Source of the DNA: Betaproteobacteria bacterium
Lineage (GTDB): Bacteria > Pseudomonadota > Gammaproteobacteria > Burkholderiales > Usitatibacteraceae
Reading direction: 5' to 3'
NCBI GenBank assembly: GCA_003105245.1
Contig: PQAI01000196.1
Coordinates: forward strand, 29,185 to 35,246
DNA: 6,062 nt
In this document: piece after piece, positions 1-5,254 of the stretch
How positions within the stretch are numbered: the first letter of the stretch is position 1
Layout: each line of letters starts with the position of its first letter
Translations under genes and position numbers: made by a program
Notes under the pieces: generated by a model
Told to the model about the DNA's origin: nothing
The model's database searches: none
Seen by the model: only the letters and a program-made list of their open reading frames with translations

Positions 1-810
1 CACCTCGTGGATACCTGCGGCACGGGCGGCGACCGCTCGCACACCTTCAACATCTCGACCACCGCCGCCTTCGTCGCGGCCGCGGCGGGCGCGCGCGTGG
101 CCAAGCACGGCGGGCGCTCCGTTTCGTCGAAGTCCGGAAGCGCCGACGTGCTCGAGGGCCTGGGCGTGAACCTCGCGCTCACGCCGGACCAGGTGGGCGT
201 GTGCCTTCGCGAGGTGGGGCTGGGCTTCATGTTCGCGCCCAGCCACCACCCGGCCATGAAGCACGCGGCGCCCGTGCGCAAGGAGCTCGGCATGCGCACG
301 ATCCTCAACATCCTGGGGCCCCTCACGAACCCGGCCGGCGCGCCCAACCAGGTGATGGGCGTTTTCCACCCCGACCTCGTGGGCATCCAGGCGCGCGTGC
401 TCAAGATGCTGGGCAGCCGGCACGTGCTCACGGTGCACGGCCACGACGGCCTGGACGAGATCACCATCTCCGGCCCCACGGCGGTCGCGGAGCTCAAGCA
501 CGACTTCATCACGGAGTACGTCGTCGAGCCCAAGCAGTTCGGGCTCGACACCGCCCCCATCGAGGCGATCCAGGTCGCCGGGCCCGAGGAGTCGCGCGCG
601 CGCGTCCTGGCGGTGCTCGGCGGGGAGCAGGGGCCGTCGCACGACGTGGTGCTGCTCAACGCCGCCGCGGCGCTCTACGTTTCGGGCATCGTGCCCAGCC
701 TCTGGGACGGCGTGGCCCTCTCGCGTGACACGATCGCCTCGGGCGCCGCGAAGGCGAAGCTGGAACAGCTCGTCTCGTTCACGCAGGCCTTCGCCAAGGC
801 GGGCGCTTGA
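1..810 (+). CDS. trpD: Anthranilate phosphoribosyltransferase, 5'-truncated by window edge
   Basis: TrpD is the cytoplasmic enzyme that transfers the phosphoribosyl group of PRPP to anthranilate, the second committed step of tryptophan synthesis. The reading frame is open from base 1; 269 codons are visible, so about 70-75 N-terminal residues of a roughly 340-residue family lie outside the window. The GTG at position 7 is an internal Val, not a start. Visible motifs in order: the PRPP-binding loop DTCGTGGD (codons 10-33), [20 protein letters not shown] (from 103), the anthranilate-pocket segment around GMRT (Arg codon 295-297), GPLTNP (316-333) and the metal-binding GLDE pair (Asp 454-456, Glu 457-459). 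One mild oddity is KHGGR where many characterised TrpD proteins have KHGNR. The stop TGA overlaps the trpC start (TTGA), so the two are translationally coupled. Identification is certain; only the 5' end and operon promoter are unseen. Confidence 0.97.
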   Translation, partial: HLVDTCGTGGDRSHTFNISTTAAFVAAAAGARVAKHGGRSVSSKSGSADVLEGLGVNLALTPDQVGVCLREVGLGFMFAPSHHPAMKHAAPVRKELGMRTILNILGPLTNPAGAPNQVMGVFHPDLVGIQARVLKMLGSRHVLTVHGHDGLDEITISGPTAVAELKHDFITEYVVEPKQFGLDTAPIEAIQVAGPEESRARVLAVLGGEQGPSHDVVLLNAAAALYVSGIVPSLWDGVALSRDTIASGAAKAKLEQLVSFTQAFAKAGA

Positions 811-1607
811 GCGACATCCTCGGGAAGATCCTCGCCACGAAGCGGCGCGAAGTGGAGGCGGCGCGGGCCGCGGTGCCGCTCCCGGCGCTGGAAAAGGCGG
901 CGCGCGATGCATCGCCCCCGCGCGGATTCGCCGCGGCCATCCGCGCGCGCGTGGCGGCGGGCAAGCCGGCGGTCATCGCCGAGATCAAGCGCGCGAGCCC
1001 GAGCAAGGGGCTCATCCGGGCCGACTTCGACCCGGCGCGCATCGCGGCTTCCTATGCGGCCAACGGGGCCACGTGCCTCTCGGTGCTCACCGACCGCGAG
1101 TATTTCGGCGGTTCGCGCGAGGACATGCAGGCGGCGCGCGCGGCGTGCTCGCTGCCGGTCATCCGCAAGGACTTCATCGTCGATCCGTACCAGGTCGTCG
1201 AGGCCCGCGCGTGGGGGGCCGACTGCATCCTGCTCATCATGGATGCCGCGCCCGACGCCCGCCTGGCGGAGCTCGAGAAGCTGGCGCGATCGCTCGGCAT
1301 GGACGTCCTCGTGGAGTCCCACGATGGGGGGCAGCTCGATCGCGCACTCCGGCTCGAAACGCCCCTTATCGGCGTCAACAACCGGGACCTGCGGAGCTTC
1401 GAGATCCGCCTGGAGACCACCCTCGAGCTCGTCGGCCGCGTTCCGGCGGGCAGGATTCTCGTGACGGAGAGCGGAATCGCGACTCCGGAGGACGTGGAGC
1501 GCTTGCGGAGAATGAAAGTAGGCGCTTACTTGGTGGGAAGCGCCTTCATGGCCGCGGACGACCCCGGAAAAGAGCTTTCGCGGCTCTTTTCGGAGGGCTG
1601 GAAATAG
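807..1607 (+). CDS. trpC: Indole-3-glycerol phosphate synthase, monofunctional, TTG start
   Basis: TrpC is a TIM-barrel enzyme closing the ring of carboxyphenylamino-deoxyribulose phosphate to indole-3-glycerol phosphate with loss of CO2 and water. The 266 residues match the usual length of the stand-alone enzyme; there is no TrpF domain fused as in E. coli. By family correspondence the catalytic set is complete: Glu59 and Lys61 in [10 protein letters not shown], Lys121 in [11 protein letters not shown], Glu170 in VLVES, Asn191 and Arg193 in GVNNRDL, and Glu221/Ser222 in TESGI (substrate phosphate end). The start is TTG at 807. It is chosen because the N-terminal family pattern ([14 protein letters not shown]) follows at once, the next in-frame Met is residue 107, and an AAGG at 796-799 lies 7 nt upstream. 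It overlaps trpD by 4 nt, which argues for translational coupling. Codons near the 3' end are less GC-biased than the rest. Confidence 0.97.
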   Translation: MSDILGKILATKRREVEAARAAVPLPALEKAARDASPPRGFAAAIRARVAAGKPAVIAEIKRASPSKGLIRADFDPARIAASYAANGATCLSVLTDREYFGGSREDMQAARAACSLPVIRKDFIVDPYQVVEARAWGADCILLIMDAAPDARLAELEKLARSLGMDVLVESHDGGQLDRALRLETPLIGVNNRDLRSFEIRLETTLELVGRVPAGRILVTESGIATPEDVERLRRMKVGAYLVGSAFMAADDPGKELSRLFSEGWK

Positions 1608-1619
1608 CGTTGCAGACTC

Positions 1620-1661
1620 GCAACAACAGGGGGGTGTTGTTGCACATTTCCCACCCCCCCC
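1620..1661 (+). other. Inverted-repeat cluster after trpC (9-bp hairpin with G6 loop, plus C8 tract)
   Basis: Thirteen bases after the trpC stop is a perfect 9-bp inverted repeat, GCAACAACA (1620-1628) and TGTTGTTGC (1635-1643), enclosing a loop of six G (1629-1634). Downstream, CACCCCCC (1652-1659, within a C8 run at 1654-1661) can pair with GGGGGGTG (1629-1636). That pairing would either exclude the first hairpin or, if only the loop bases pair, form a pseudoknot. There is also an upstream GTTGC (1609-1613) that can pair with GCAAC (1620-1624). No T-tract follows either hairpin, so this is not a standard intrinsic terminator. It could mark the 3' end of the trp transcript, a Rho-dependent end or a regulatory site; the sequence alone does not decide. 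Confidence 0.6.
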
Positions 1662-1710
1662 TTGAGAGAAGGGCCCACCTTTGGCATCATGCTATCGGCT
1701 TCTCAATAAA
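1662..1710 (+). promoter_or_regulatory. Candidate sigma-70 promoters for the porin gene
   Basis: Two overlapping matches are visible. The first is TTGAGA (1662-1667, 5 of 6 to consensus), a 17-bp spacer and CATCAT (1685-1690, 4 of 6), giving a start near 1697 and a leader of about 110 nt. The second is TTGGCA (1681-1686, 5 of 6), an 18-bp spacer and AATAAA (1705-1710, 4 of 6), giving a start near 1717. The segment is more AT-rich than its surroundings, as expected of a promoter. Neither is strong enough to choose, and both are inferences by eye. Confidence 0.4.
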
Positions 1711-1729
1711 TATCTGGGAGAAGTGCCAA
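1681..1729 (+). other. Composite stem in the porin promoter/leader
   Basis: TTGGCA (1681-1686) is complementary to TGCCAA (1724-1729), and CTTCTC (1699-1704) to GAGAAG (1718-1723). The two right-hand arms are adjacent, so they could form a 12-bp stem with a 12-nt bulge and a 13-nt loop. If transcription starts near 1697, only the inner CTTCTC/GAGAAG hairpin would be in the RNA, at its extreme 5' end. A second GAGAAG at 1666-1671 could compete for the same CTTCTC if the RNA starts further upstream. Confidence 0.4.
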
Positions 1730-1769
1730 GAATCGGGGCGAAGATCCCCAAGAGGTTCCCAAGCGCTTT

Positions 1770-1789
1770 AAGTGAATTCGGCCTCACTT
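1770..1789 (+). other. Small hairpin just upstream of the porin ribosome binding site
   Basis: AAGTGA (1770-1775) and TCACTT (1784-1789) form a perfect 6-bp inverted repeat with an 8-nt loop. It ends 4 nt before the Shine-Dalgarno AAAGGAG. It leaves the ribosome binding site exposed and could act as a standby or insulating element; that role is inference. Confidence 0.35.
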
Positions 1790-1793
1790 CAAC

Positions 1794-1800
1794 AAAGGAG
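1794..1800 (+). promoter_or_regulatory. Ribosome binding site fixing the porin start
   Basis: AAAGGAG lies 6 nt before the ATG at 1807. It decides between this start and the frame's upstream extension to 1681, because only the ATG at 1807 is followed by a signal peptide (MNKKLIALAVAGA...). Confidence 0.85.
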
Positions 1801-1806
1801 ATTCTG

Positions 1807-2847
1807 ATGAACAAGAAACTGATCGCGCTGGCAGTGGCGGGCGCCTGCTTTGCCCCGACCGTCATGGCCCAGACCGCGAACCCCGTGACCCTCTACGGTC
1901 GCATCTATGTGACCGTCGAGCAATCGAAGGTCGACGGCGGGACGGCTCCCCAGTCCAGCCGCATCCGCATGGTGGACCAGGCGTCGTACCTCGGTGTGCG
2001 CGGCACGGAAGACCTCGGTGGCGGCCTCAAGGCGTTCTTCCAGCTCGAGACGGCTTTCGATCCCCAGGACGCTTCCGGCACGTTCGCCAACCGCAACAGC
2101 GGCGTGGGCCTGCAGGGTGGCTGGGGTAGCGTCATCCTCGGCCGCTGGGACACCCCGATGAAGGTCACGCAGACGGCGGTCGACCCCTGGGGCGACCTGA
2201 CCCCCGGCGACATCACCGGCGCCGCCCTCGACCAGGGCAACTTCAGCCGCCGCCAGTCGAACATGATCCAGTACTGGTCGCCCGACTGGTCCGGCTTCAC
2301 GCTGCGCGCGGGCTACGTGCCCAACGAAGGCAAGGTCGACGCCTCCGGCTCCACCGCCGGCCGCGATCCGAGCCTGACCAGCGTCTCGCTCGCCTACAGC
2401 AAGGGCCCGATCTACGTCGCCTACGCGTACGAAGAGCACAAGGACCAGATCGCCACCTCCGGCGCTGCCGGCGGCGCGGGCAAGGAAGAGGGCAACGCGA
2501 TCGCCGCCCGCTTCACCATGGGCAAGGTCCGCATCATGGGCCACTACGGCGAGTACAAGAAGCCCAACTCGGCCAAGGACAAGTCCTACATGGTCGGCTT
2601 CGACTGGAACTTCGCCGGCAAGCACGTCCTGCTGGGTTCCTACCAGAACGCCGAAGTCGGCACGCCGAAGTGCGACATGTACTCCGTCGGCTACCGCTAC
2701 GACTTCAGCAAGCGCACGTTCTTCATCGCCAGCTACACCGAAGTCGACAACGACGTCGGCATGAACTGCAACTACGGCACCGCCGGCACGGGCGGCACGG
2801 GTGGCGACCTGTCCAACTTCGCGGTTGGCGTGCGTCACATCTTCTGA
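1807..2847 (+). CDS. Gram-negative outer-membrane porin, betaproteobacterial type
   Basis: The 346-residue precursor looks like a general diffusion porin of the Gram-negative porin family, expected to form a 16-stranded beta barrel, usually a trimer, passing small hydrophilic solutes. Residues 1-21 are a signal peptide (basic MNKK, hydrophobic core, cleavage expected after Val-Met-Ala). The mature protein opens with the family strand VTLYGRIYV. Family landmarks follow: SRIRMVDQASYLGVRGTEDL (about 51-70), LKAFFQLETAFD (74-85), GSVILGRWDTP (107-117) leading into the presumed constriction loop around 124-150, and alternating aromatic strands to the end. It finishes with Phe (GVRHIF), the recognition signal for the BAM assembly machinery. 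Apart from Cys14 in the signal peptide, the only cysteines are Cys289 and Cys321, placed by strand pattern in or beside two neighbouring extracellular loops. The gene has its own leader and a strong terminator, so it is probably monocistronic. Substrate preference cannot be read from the sequence. Confidence 0.95.
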   Translation: MNKKLIALAVAGACFAPTVMAQTANPVTLYGRIYVTVEQSKVDGGTAPQSSRIRMVDQASYLGVRGTEDLGGGLKAFFQLETAFDPQDASGTFANRNSGVGLQGGWGSVILGRWDTPMKVTQTAVDPWGDLTPGDITGAALDQGNFSRRQSNMIQYWSPDWSGFTLRAGYVPNEGKVDASGSTAGRDPSLTSVSLAYSKGPIYVAYAYEEHKDQIATSGAAGGAGKEEGNAIAARFTMGKVRIMGHYGEYKKPNSAKDKSYMVGFDWNFAGKHVLLGSYQNAEVGTPKCDMYSVGYRYDFSKRTFFIASYTEVDNDVGMNCNYGTAGTGGTGGDLSNFAVGVRHIF

Positions 2848-2861
2848 TCCCCGCGGATCAG
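2844..2861 (+). other. Hairpin spanning the porin stop codon
   Basis: CTGATCC (2844-2850) and GGATCAG (2855-2861) form a perfect 7-bp stem with a 4-nt CCGC loop. The stem includes the TGA stop at 2845-2847. It precedes the terminator hairpin by 12 nt. A role in 3'-end stability or 3'-UTR RNA release is possible but only inferred. Confidence 0.5.
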
Positions 2862-2873
2862 GCAGCAAGCTCC

Positions 2874-2907
2874 ACGGGCGCGGCGAAAGCCGCGCCCGTT
2901 TTCTTTT
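2874..2907 (+). terminator. Strong intrinsic terminator of the porin gene
   Basis: An 11-bp perfect stem, ACGGGCGCGGC (2874-2884) and GCCGCGCCCGT (2889-2899), is closed by a GAAA tetraloop (GNRA type, unusually stable). It runs straight into TTTTCTTTT (2899-2907). It sits 27 nt after the porin stop and isolates coq7 from porin transcription. Confidence 0.95.
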
Positions 2908-2945
2908 CGGGCCCTCGCCGCCACGCGCAGGGTTAGCATGGGAAC

Positions 2946-3575
2946 ATGGCCACCTCTTCATTGGATCGCCTCCTGATCGCCGCCGACAACGCGCTGCGGA
3001 CCCTCTCCGGCGCCGTATCGCCCTCGCGTCCCACTCCGGGCAGGAAGCCCGGGACCGACGAGCGGGCTGCCGAGGCGGTTCACGTCGCCGGCCTCATGCG
3101 CGTCGACCATGCGGGAGAGGTGTGCGCCCAGGCGCTCTATGCCGGCCAGTCGCTCATGGCCCGCGATCCGGGCGTGCGCGCCGCGCTGGAGAAGGCCGGC
3201 GCCGAGGAGCGCGACCACCTCGCGTGGTGTGCGGAGCGCCTGCGCGAGCTGGACTCGCATCCGAGCCTTCTCTCGCCTTTCTGGTACGCCGGATCCTTCG
3301 CGCTGGGCGTCGTTTCCGGCGCCGCCGGCGACCGCTGGAGCATGGGTTTCCTCGTGGAGACCGAGCGCCAGGTCGAGAAGCACATCGACGGGCACATCGA
3401 GCAGCTTCCGCCGGAGGACGCGCGCAGCCGCGCGATCCTCGAGCAGATGCGCGTCGACGAGATCGCGCACGCGCGAAGCGGACTCGAGCATGGCGGCGAG
3501 GAACTGCCCGCGCCGGTGAAGGGCGCGATGCGCTTGATGGCGAAGGTGATGACGGAGACGGCCTACCGCTTCTAG
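2946..3575 (+). CDS. coq7: 2-polyprenyl-3-methyl-6-methoxy-1,4-benzoquinol monooxygenase (Coq7/DMQ hydroxylase)
   Basis: Coq7 is a peripheral-membrane diiron enzyme that hydroxylates demethoxyubiquinol, the penultimate step of ubiquinone synthesis. The 209-residue protein has the family length, and all six expected iron ligands are present by motif. They are Glu58 in DHAGEVCAQ, Glu88 and His91 in EERDHLAW, Glu140 in VETERQVEKH, and Glu172 and His175 in VDEIAHA. The gap Glu58-Glu88 equals that in human COQ7. About 45 N-terminal residues form a variable, basic and Pro-containing lead-in typical of betaproteobacterial members. The next in-frame Met (residue 51) is inside the catalytic domain, so ATG 2946 is the likely start. 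Its ribosome binding site is poor: AGGG at 2929-2932 is too far away and GGGA at 2940-2943 too close. The promoter must lie in the 38 nt after the porin terminator or within that terminator, unless read-through supplies it. It converges with yhfA. Confidence 0.95.
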   Translation: MATSSLDRLLIAADNALRTLSGAVSPSRPTPGRKPGTDERAAEAVHVAGLMRVDHAGEVCAQALYAGQSLMARDPGVRAALEKAGAEERDHLAWCAERLRELDSHPSLLSPFWYAGSFALGVVSGAAGDRWSMGFLVETERQVEKHIDGHIEQLPPEDARSRAILEQMRVDEIAHARSGLEHGGEELPAPVKGAMRLMAKVMTETAYRF

Positions 3576-3585
3576 CTGGCTGCCT

Positions 3586-4002
3586 TCAGGCCTCGCGGAT
3601 CTCGAAGTCGGCAGTGACCTCGGCGGTCTTCGCGAGCATGATCGTCGCGGAGCAGTACTTCTCCTTCGAGAGCTTGATCGCCCGCTCGACCTGGGCCGGG
3701 TTGAGCCCGCGGCCCGTCACCACGTAGTGCATGTGAATGCGGGTAAAGACCTTCGGGTCCTCCGGCGCCCGCTCGGCCTCGAGCTCGACCACGCAGTCGA
3801 CGAAGTCCTGCCGCGCCTTGCGCAGGATGTGCACGACGTCGATCGCGCTGCAGCCGCCCGCGCCCATGAGGACCATCTCCATGGGCCGCGCGCCGAGATT
3901 CCTGCCGCCCACCTCGGGAGAGGCGTCCATCACCACGGCATGTCCGCTGCCGCTTTCGGCCACGAAGGTGATCCCCTCTACCAGCTTCACTCGCGCCTTC
4001 AT
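3586..4002 (-). CDS. yhfA: OsmC family protein, YhfA type
   Basis: This is a 138-residue OsmC/Ohr-superfamily protein. Its sequence closely follows E. coli YhfA from the first residues (MKARVKLVEGITFVAES) through PMEMVLMGAGGCSAIDVV to KYCSAT. OsmC and Ohr members are dimeric thiol peroxidases for organic peroxides; the two conserved cysteines are here Cys51 (in GGCSAIDV) and Cys117 (in EKYCSAT), so the chemistry may be retained. The physiological role of the YhfA branch is not established. A third cysteine, Cys70, is outside the motif. The start ATG (bases 4002-4000) has a good Shine-Dalgarno AGGGAG (4013-4008) 5 nt upstream and overlaps the stop of the upstream AI-2E gene as ATGA, so it is almost certainly translationally coupled to it. 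Its stop lies 10 nt from the convergent coq7 stop, with no terminator hairpin between them. Confidence 0.93.
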   Translation of the reverse strand: MKARVKLVEGITFVAESGSGHAVVMDASPEVGGRNLGARPMEMVLMGAGGCSAIDVVHILRKARQDFVDCVVELEAERAPEDPKVFTRIHMHYVVTGRGLNPAQVERAIKLSKEKYCSATIMLAKTAEVTADFEIREA

Positions 4003-5057
4003 ACCGACTCCCTGACTTGCTGTGCCTTGAGCCACGCGTTGAGAAGGCCCCACGCCACCGCGAGCAGCGCGGGACCCACGAAGATGCCGATGAAACCGAA
4101 CGCCACCACGCCACCGAACACGCCGAGCACGACCAGCAGCATCGAAAGGTTGCCCGCGCGGCTCATGAGGATGGGCTTGATGAAATTGTCGACGGAGCTG
4201 ATCACGAGGGTGCCGTAGGCGACCATGAAGACCGCCCAGGCCGTCTCGCCCTTCGAGTAGAGCCACGCCGCCGCCCCGCCCCAGAGGATCGCCGGACCCA
4301 TCGGGATGAACGAAAGCACGAAGGTCAGCGCCGCGAGCGCCATCGCGCCCGGCACGCCGGCGATGAGGAAGCCCACGAGGGCCACGGCCGCCTGGGCGAG
4401 CGCCGTGCCGATGAGGCCGTAGACGACGCCCCGGATGGCGCTCTGGGCCGTGTCGACCACGGCCTCGCCCTGCTCCCAGCCGGCCAGGCGGGCCATTCCG
4501 TCGCGGACCATGCGGGCCACTTCCTCCCCGTCCCGGTAGAAGAAGAACGCCATGAAGATGGCGGCCAGGATCTGCAGCAGGCCCTCGCCGGCGGCCGAGC
4601 CGGCCGTCACGAGCAGTCCCTTGGCGGGCTCCGCGGCGCGCTTGGCCAGGGCCACGATTTCCTCGCGGTTCCCCAGCAGGCTGTGCCAGTACTCGTCGAG
4701 GGAGGCACCCACGACCGGCAGGCCGGTCACCCAGGCGGGCAATTCGAACGGGCCACGGTCGATGAGACCCCGGACGAAGTCGATCGCCTGGGAGGAGTTG
4801 GTGACGAGGCTGATGCCGGCCAGGGCCACGGGCAGCGCGATGGCCAGCAGCATCGCCAGCACGAACAGGAGGGCCGTGAGCGTACCCCGGCCGCCGAGCC
4901 TGTCCCGGGCCCACCGGAAGGCCGGCCAGGTCGACAGGCAGAGGACGGCGGCGAAGAGCAGGGCCGCCAGGAAGGGGCGGATGACGAGGAAGCACGCGAT
5001 GGCCAGGAAGGCGATCCCGGCGACCCGGGCGTACTGCTCGAAACGGGTGGTATCCAT
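3999..5057 (-). CDS. AI-2E family transporter, YdiK-like permease
   Basis: This is a 352-residue polytopic inner-membrane protein of the AI-2E transporter (UPF0118/PerM) family. It resembles E. coli YdiK: an N-terminal pair of membrane segments (about 12-46), a third at 59-85, a soluble region (about 86-146) with LPVVGASLDEYWHSLL, a segment at 147-174 followed by YRDGEEVARMV, then segments at about 208-232, 237-262, 271-290 and 305-338. Family hallmarks near the C-terminus are DNFIKPILMSRAGNLSMLLV and GFIGIFVGPALLAVAW. The name comes from TqsA, linked to autoinducer-2 export; other members are exporters or antiporters of varied substrates, so substrate is unknown. The start is placed at ATG 5057 because the first membrane segment follows and the length fits. 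The frame stays open to a GTG at 5144, but that adds a basic, low-complexity leader overlapping the rplM promoter. No Shine-Dalgarno precedes 5057; the upstream bases are pyrimidine-rich. It heads the likely two-gene unit with yhfA. Confidence 0.9.
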   Translation of the reverse strand: MDTTRFEQYARVAGIAFLAIACFLVIRPFLAALLFAAVLCLSTWPAFRWARDRLGGRGTLTALLFVLAMLLAIALPVALAGISLVTNSSQAIDFVRGLIDRGPFELPAWVTGLPVVGASLDEYWHSLLGNREEIVALAKRAAEPAKGLLVTAGSAAGEGLLQILAAIFMAFFFYRDGEEVARMVRDGMARLAGWEQGEAVVDTAQSAIRGVVYGLIGTALAQAAVALVGFLIAGVPGAMALAALTFVLSFIPMGPAILWGGAAAWLYSKGETAWAVFMVAYGTLVISSVDNFIKPILMSRAGNLSMLLVVLGVFGGVVAFGFIGIFVGPALLAVAWGLLNAWLKAQQVRESV

Positions 5058-5082
5058 GGGGGAGGAGGCGGGGAGACGAGAA

Positions 5083-5088
5083 ATTCTA
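5083..5088 (-). promoter_or_regulatory. Possible -10 element for the AI-2E/yhfA unit
   Basis: On the minus strand TAGAAT (bases 5088-5083) matches the sigma-70 -10 box at 5 of 6 positions. It would start transcription about 20 nt before the ATG at 5057. No convincing -35 box is found 16-18 bp upstream, so activation or another sigma factor would be needed. Confidence 0.25.
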
Positions 5089-5137
5089 GCCGAGGGGGGC
5101 TGTCGCGTCCTTCCTTTCCGTCCCCCGGAAGCCCGGT

Positions 5138-5166
5138 TTGACACAAGAGCCTGATTTCCCTAAAAT
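5138..5166 (+). promoter_or_regulatory. Strong sigma-70 promoter of rplM-rpsI
   Basis: A perfect -35 box TTGACA (5138-5143) is followed by an optimal 17-bp spacer and TAAAAT (5161-5166, 5 of 6). The start would be near 5172-5174, giving a leader of about 82 nt before rplM. The strength suits a ribosomal protein operon. Confidence 0.88.
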
Positions 5167-5202
5167 TTCGAGTTCGCTTTTCCAAACAAGGGGCCCAAAG
5201 TA

Positions 5203-5222
5203 TTTCCGGCGCCCGCCGGGAG
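5203..5222 (+). other. Hairpin in the rplM leader
   Basis: CCGGC (5206-5210) and GCCGG (5215-5219) form a 5-bp GC stem with a GCCC loop, extendable by U-G, U-A and U-G pairs (5203-5205 with 5220-5222). In E. coli, L13 represses its own operon through the rplM mRNA leader. Whether this hairpin is such a site is not shown by the sequence. Confidence 0.4.
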
Positions 5223-5254
5223 CACCCAGGGGCACCATTACGACAAGGACCACC

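Noticed and set aside
1441..1607. Shift to less GC-rich codons (AGA, AAA, GTA, TTG, GGA) at the end of trpC
   Set aside because: The stretch is short, the protein motifs continue unbroken, and relaxed codon use near a gene end is common; no evidence of recombination or an internal promoter.
1681..1699. Sigma-54 type -24/-12 element starting at TTGGCA
   Set aside because: The GG and following GC are not at the required spacing; the nearest GC pairs are too close or too far.
725..1771. Long plus-strand frame (348 codons) across trpD-trpC
   Set aside because: It lies in another frame of trpC, is dominated by Arg, Gly, Ala and Pro as expected of GC-rich shadow frames, and has no recognisable motif.
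1681..1806. Extended N-terminus of the porin from TTG 1681
   Set aside because: The signal peptide begins at ATG 1807 with a good ribosome binding site; the upstream part is promoter and leader.
1837..1848. Lipoprotein signal around Cys14 of the porin (AGAC)
   Set aside because: The -3 residue is not the expected Leu-like residue, a good signal peptidase I site (VMA) follows at 19-21, and the protein is a beta-barrel porin.
2938..2940. ATG at 2938 as coq7 start
   Set aside because: It is in a different frame from Coq7.
1789..2961. Minus-strand open frame (390 codons) opposite the porin gene
   Set aside because: It is antisense to a certain gene; its composition (Val, Ala, Gly, Asp, Arg) is that of a shadow frame, with no family motif.
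4017..5141. Plus-strand open frame (374 codons) opposite the AI-2E gene
   Set aside because: It is rich in Glu, His, Gly and Arg because it reads the complement of hydrophobic codons; no ribosome binding site or family resemblance.
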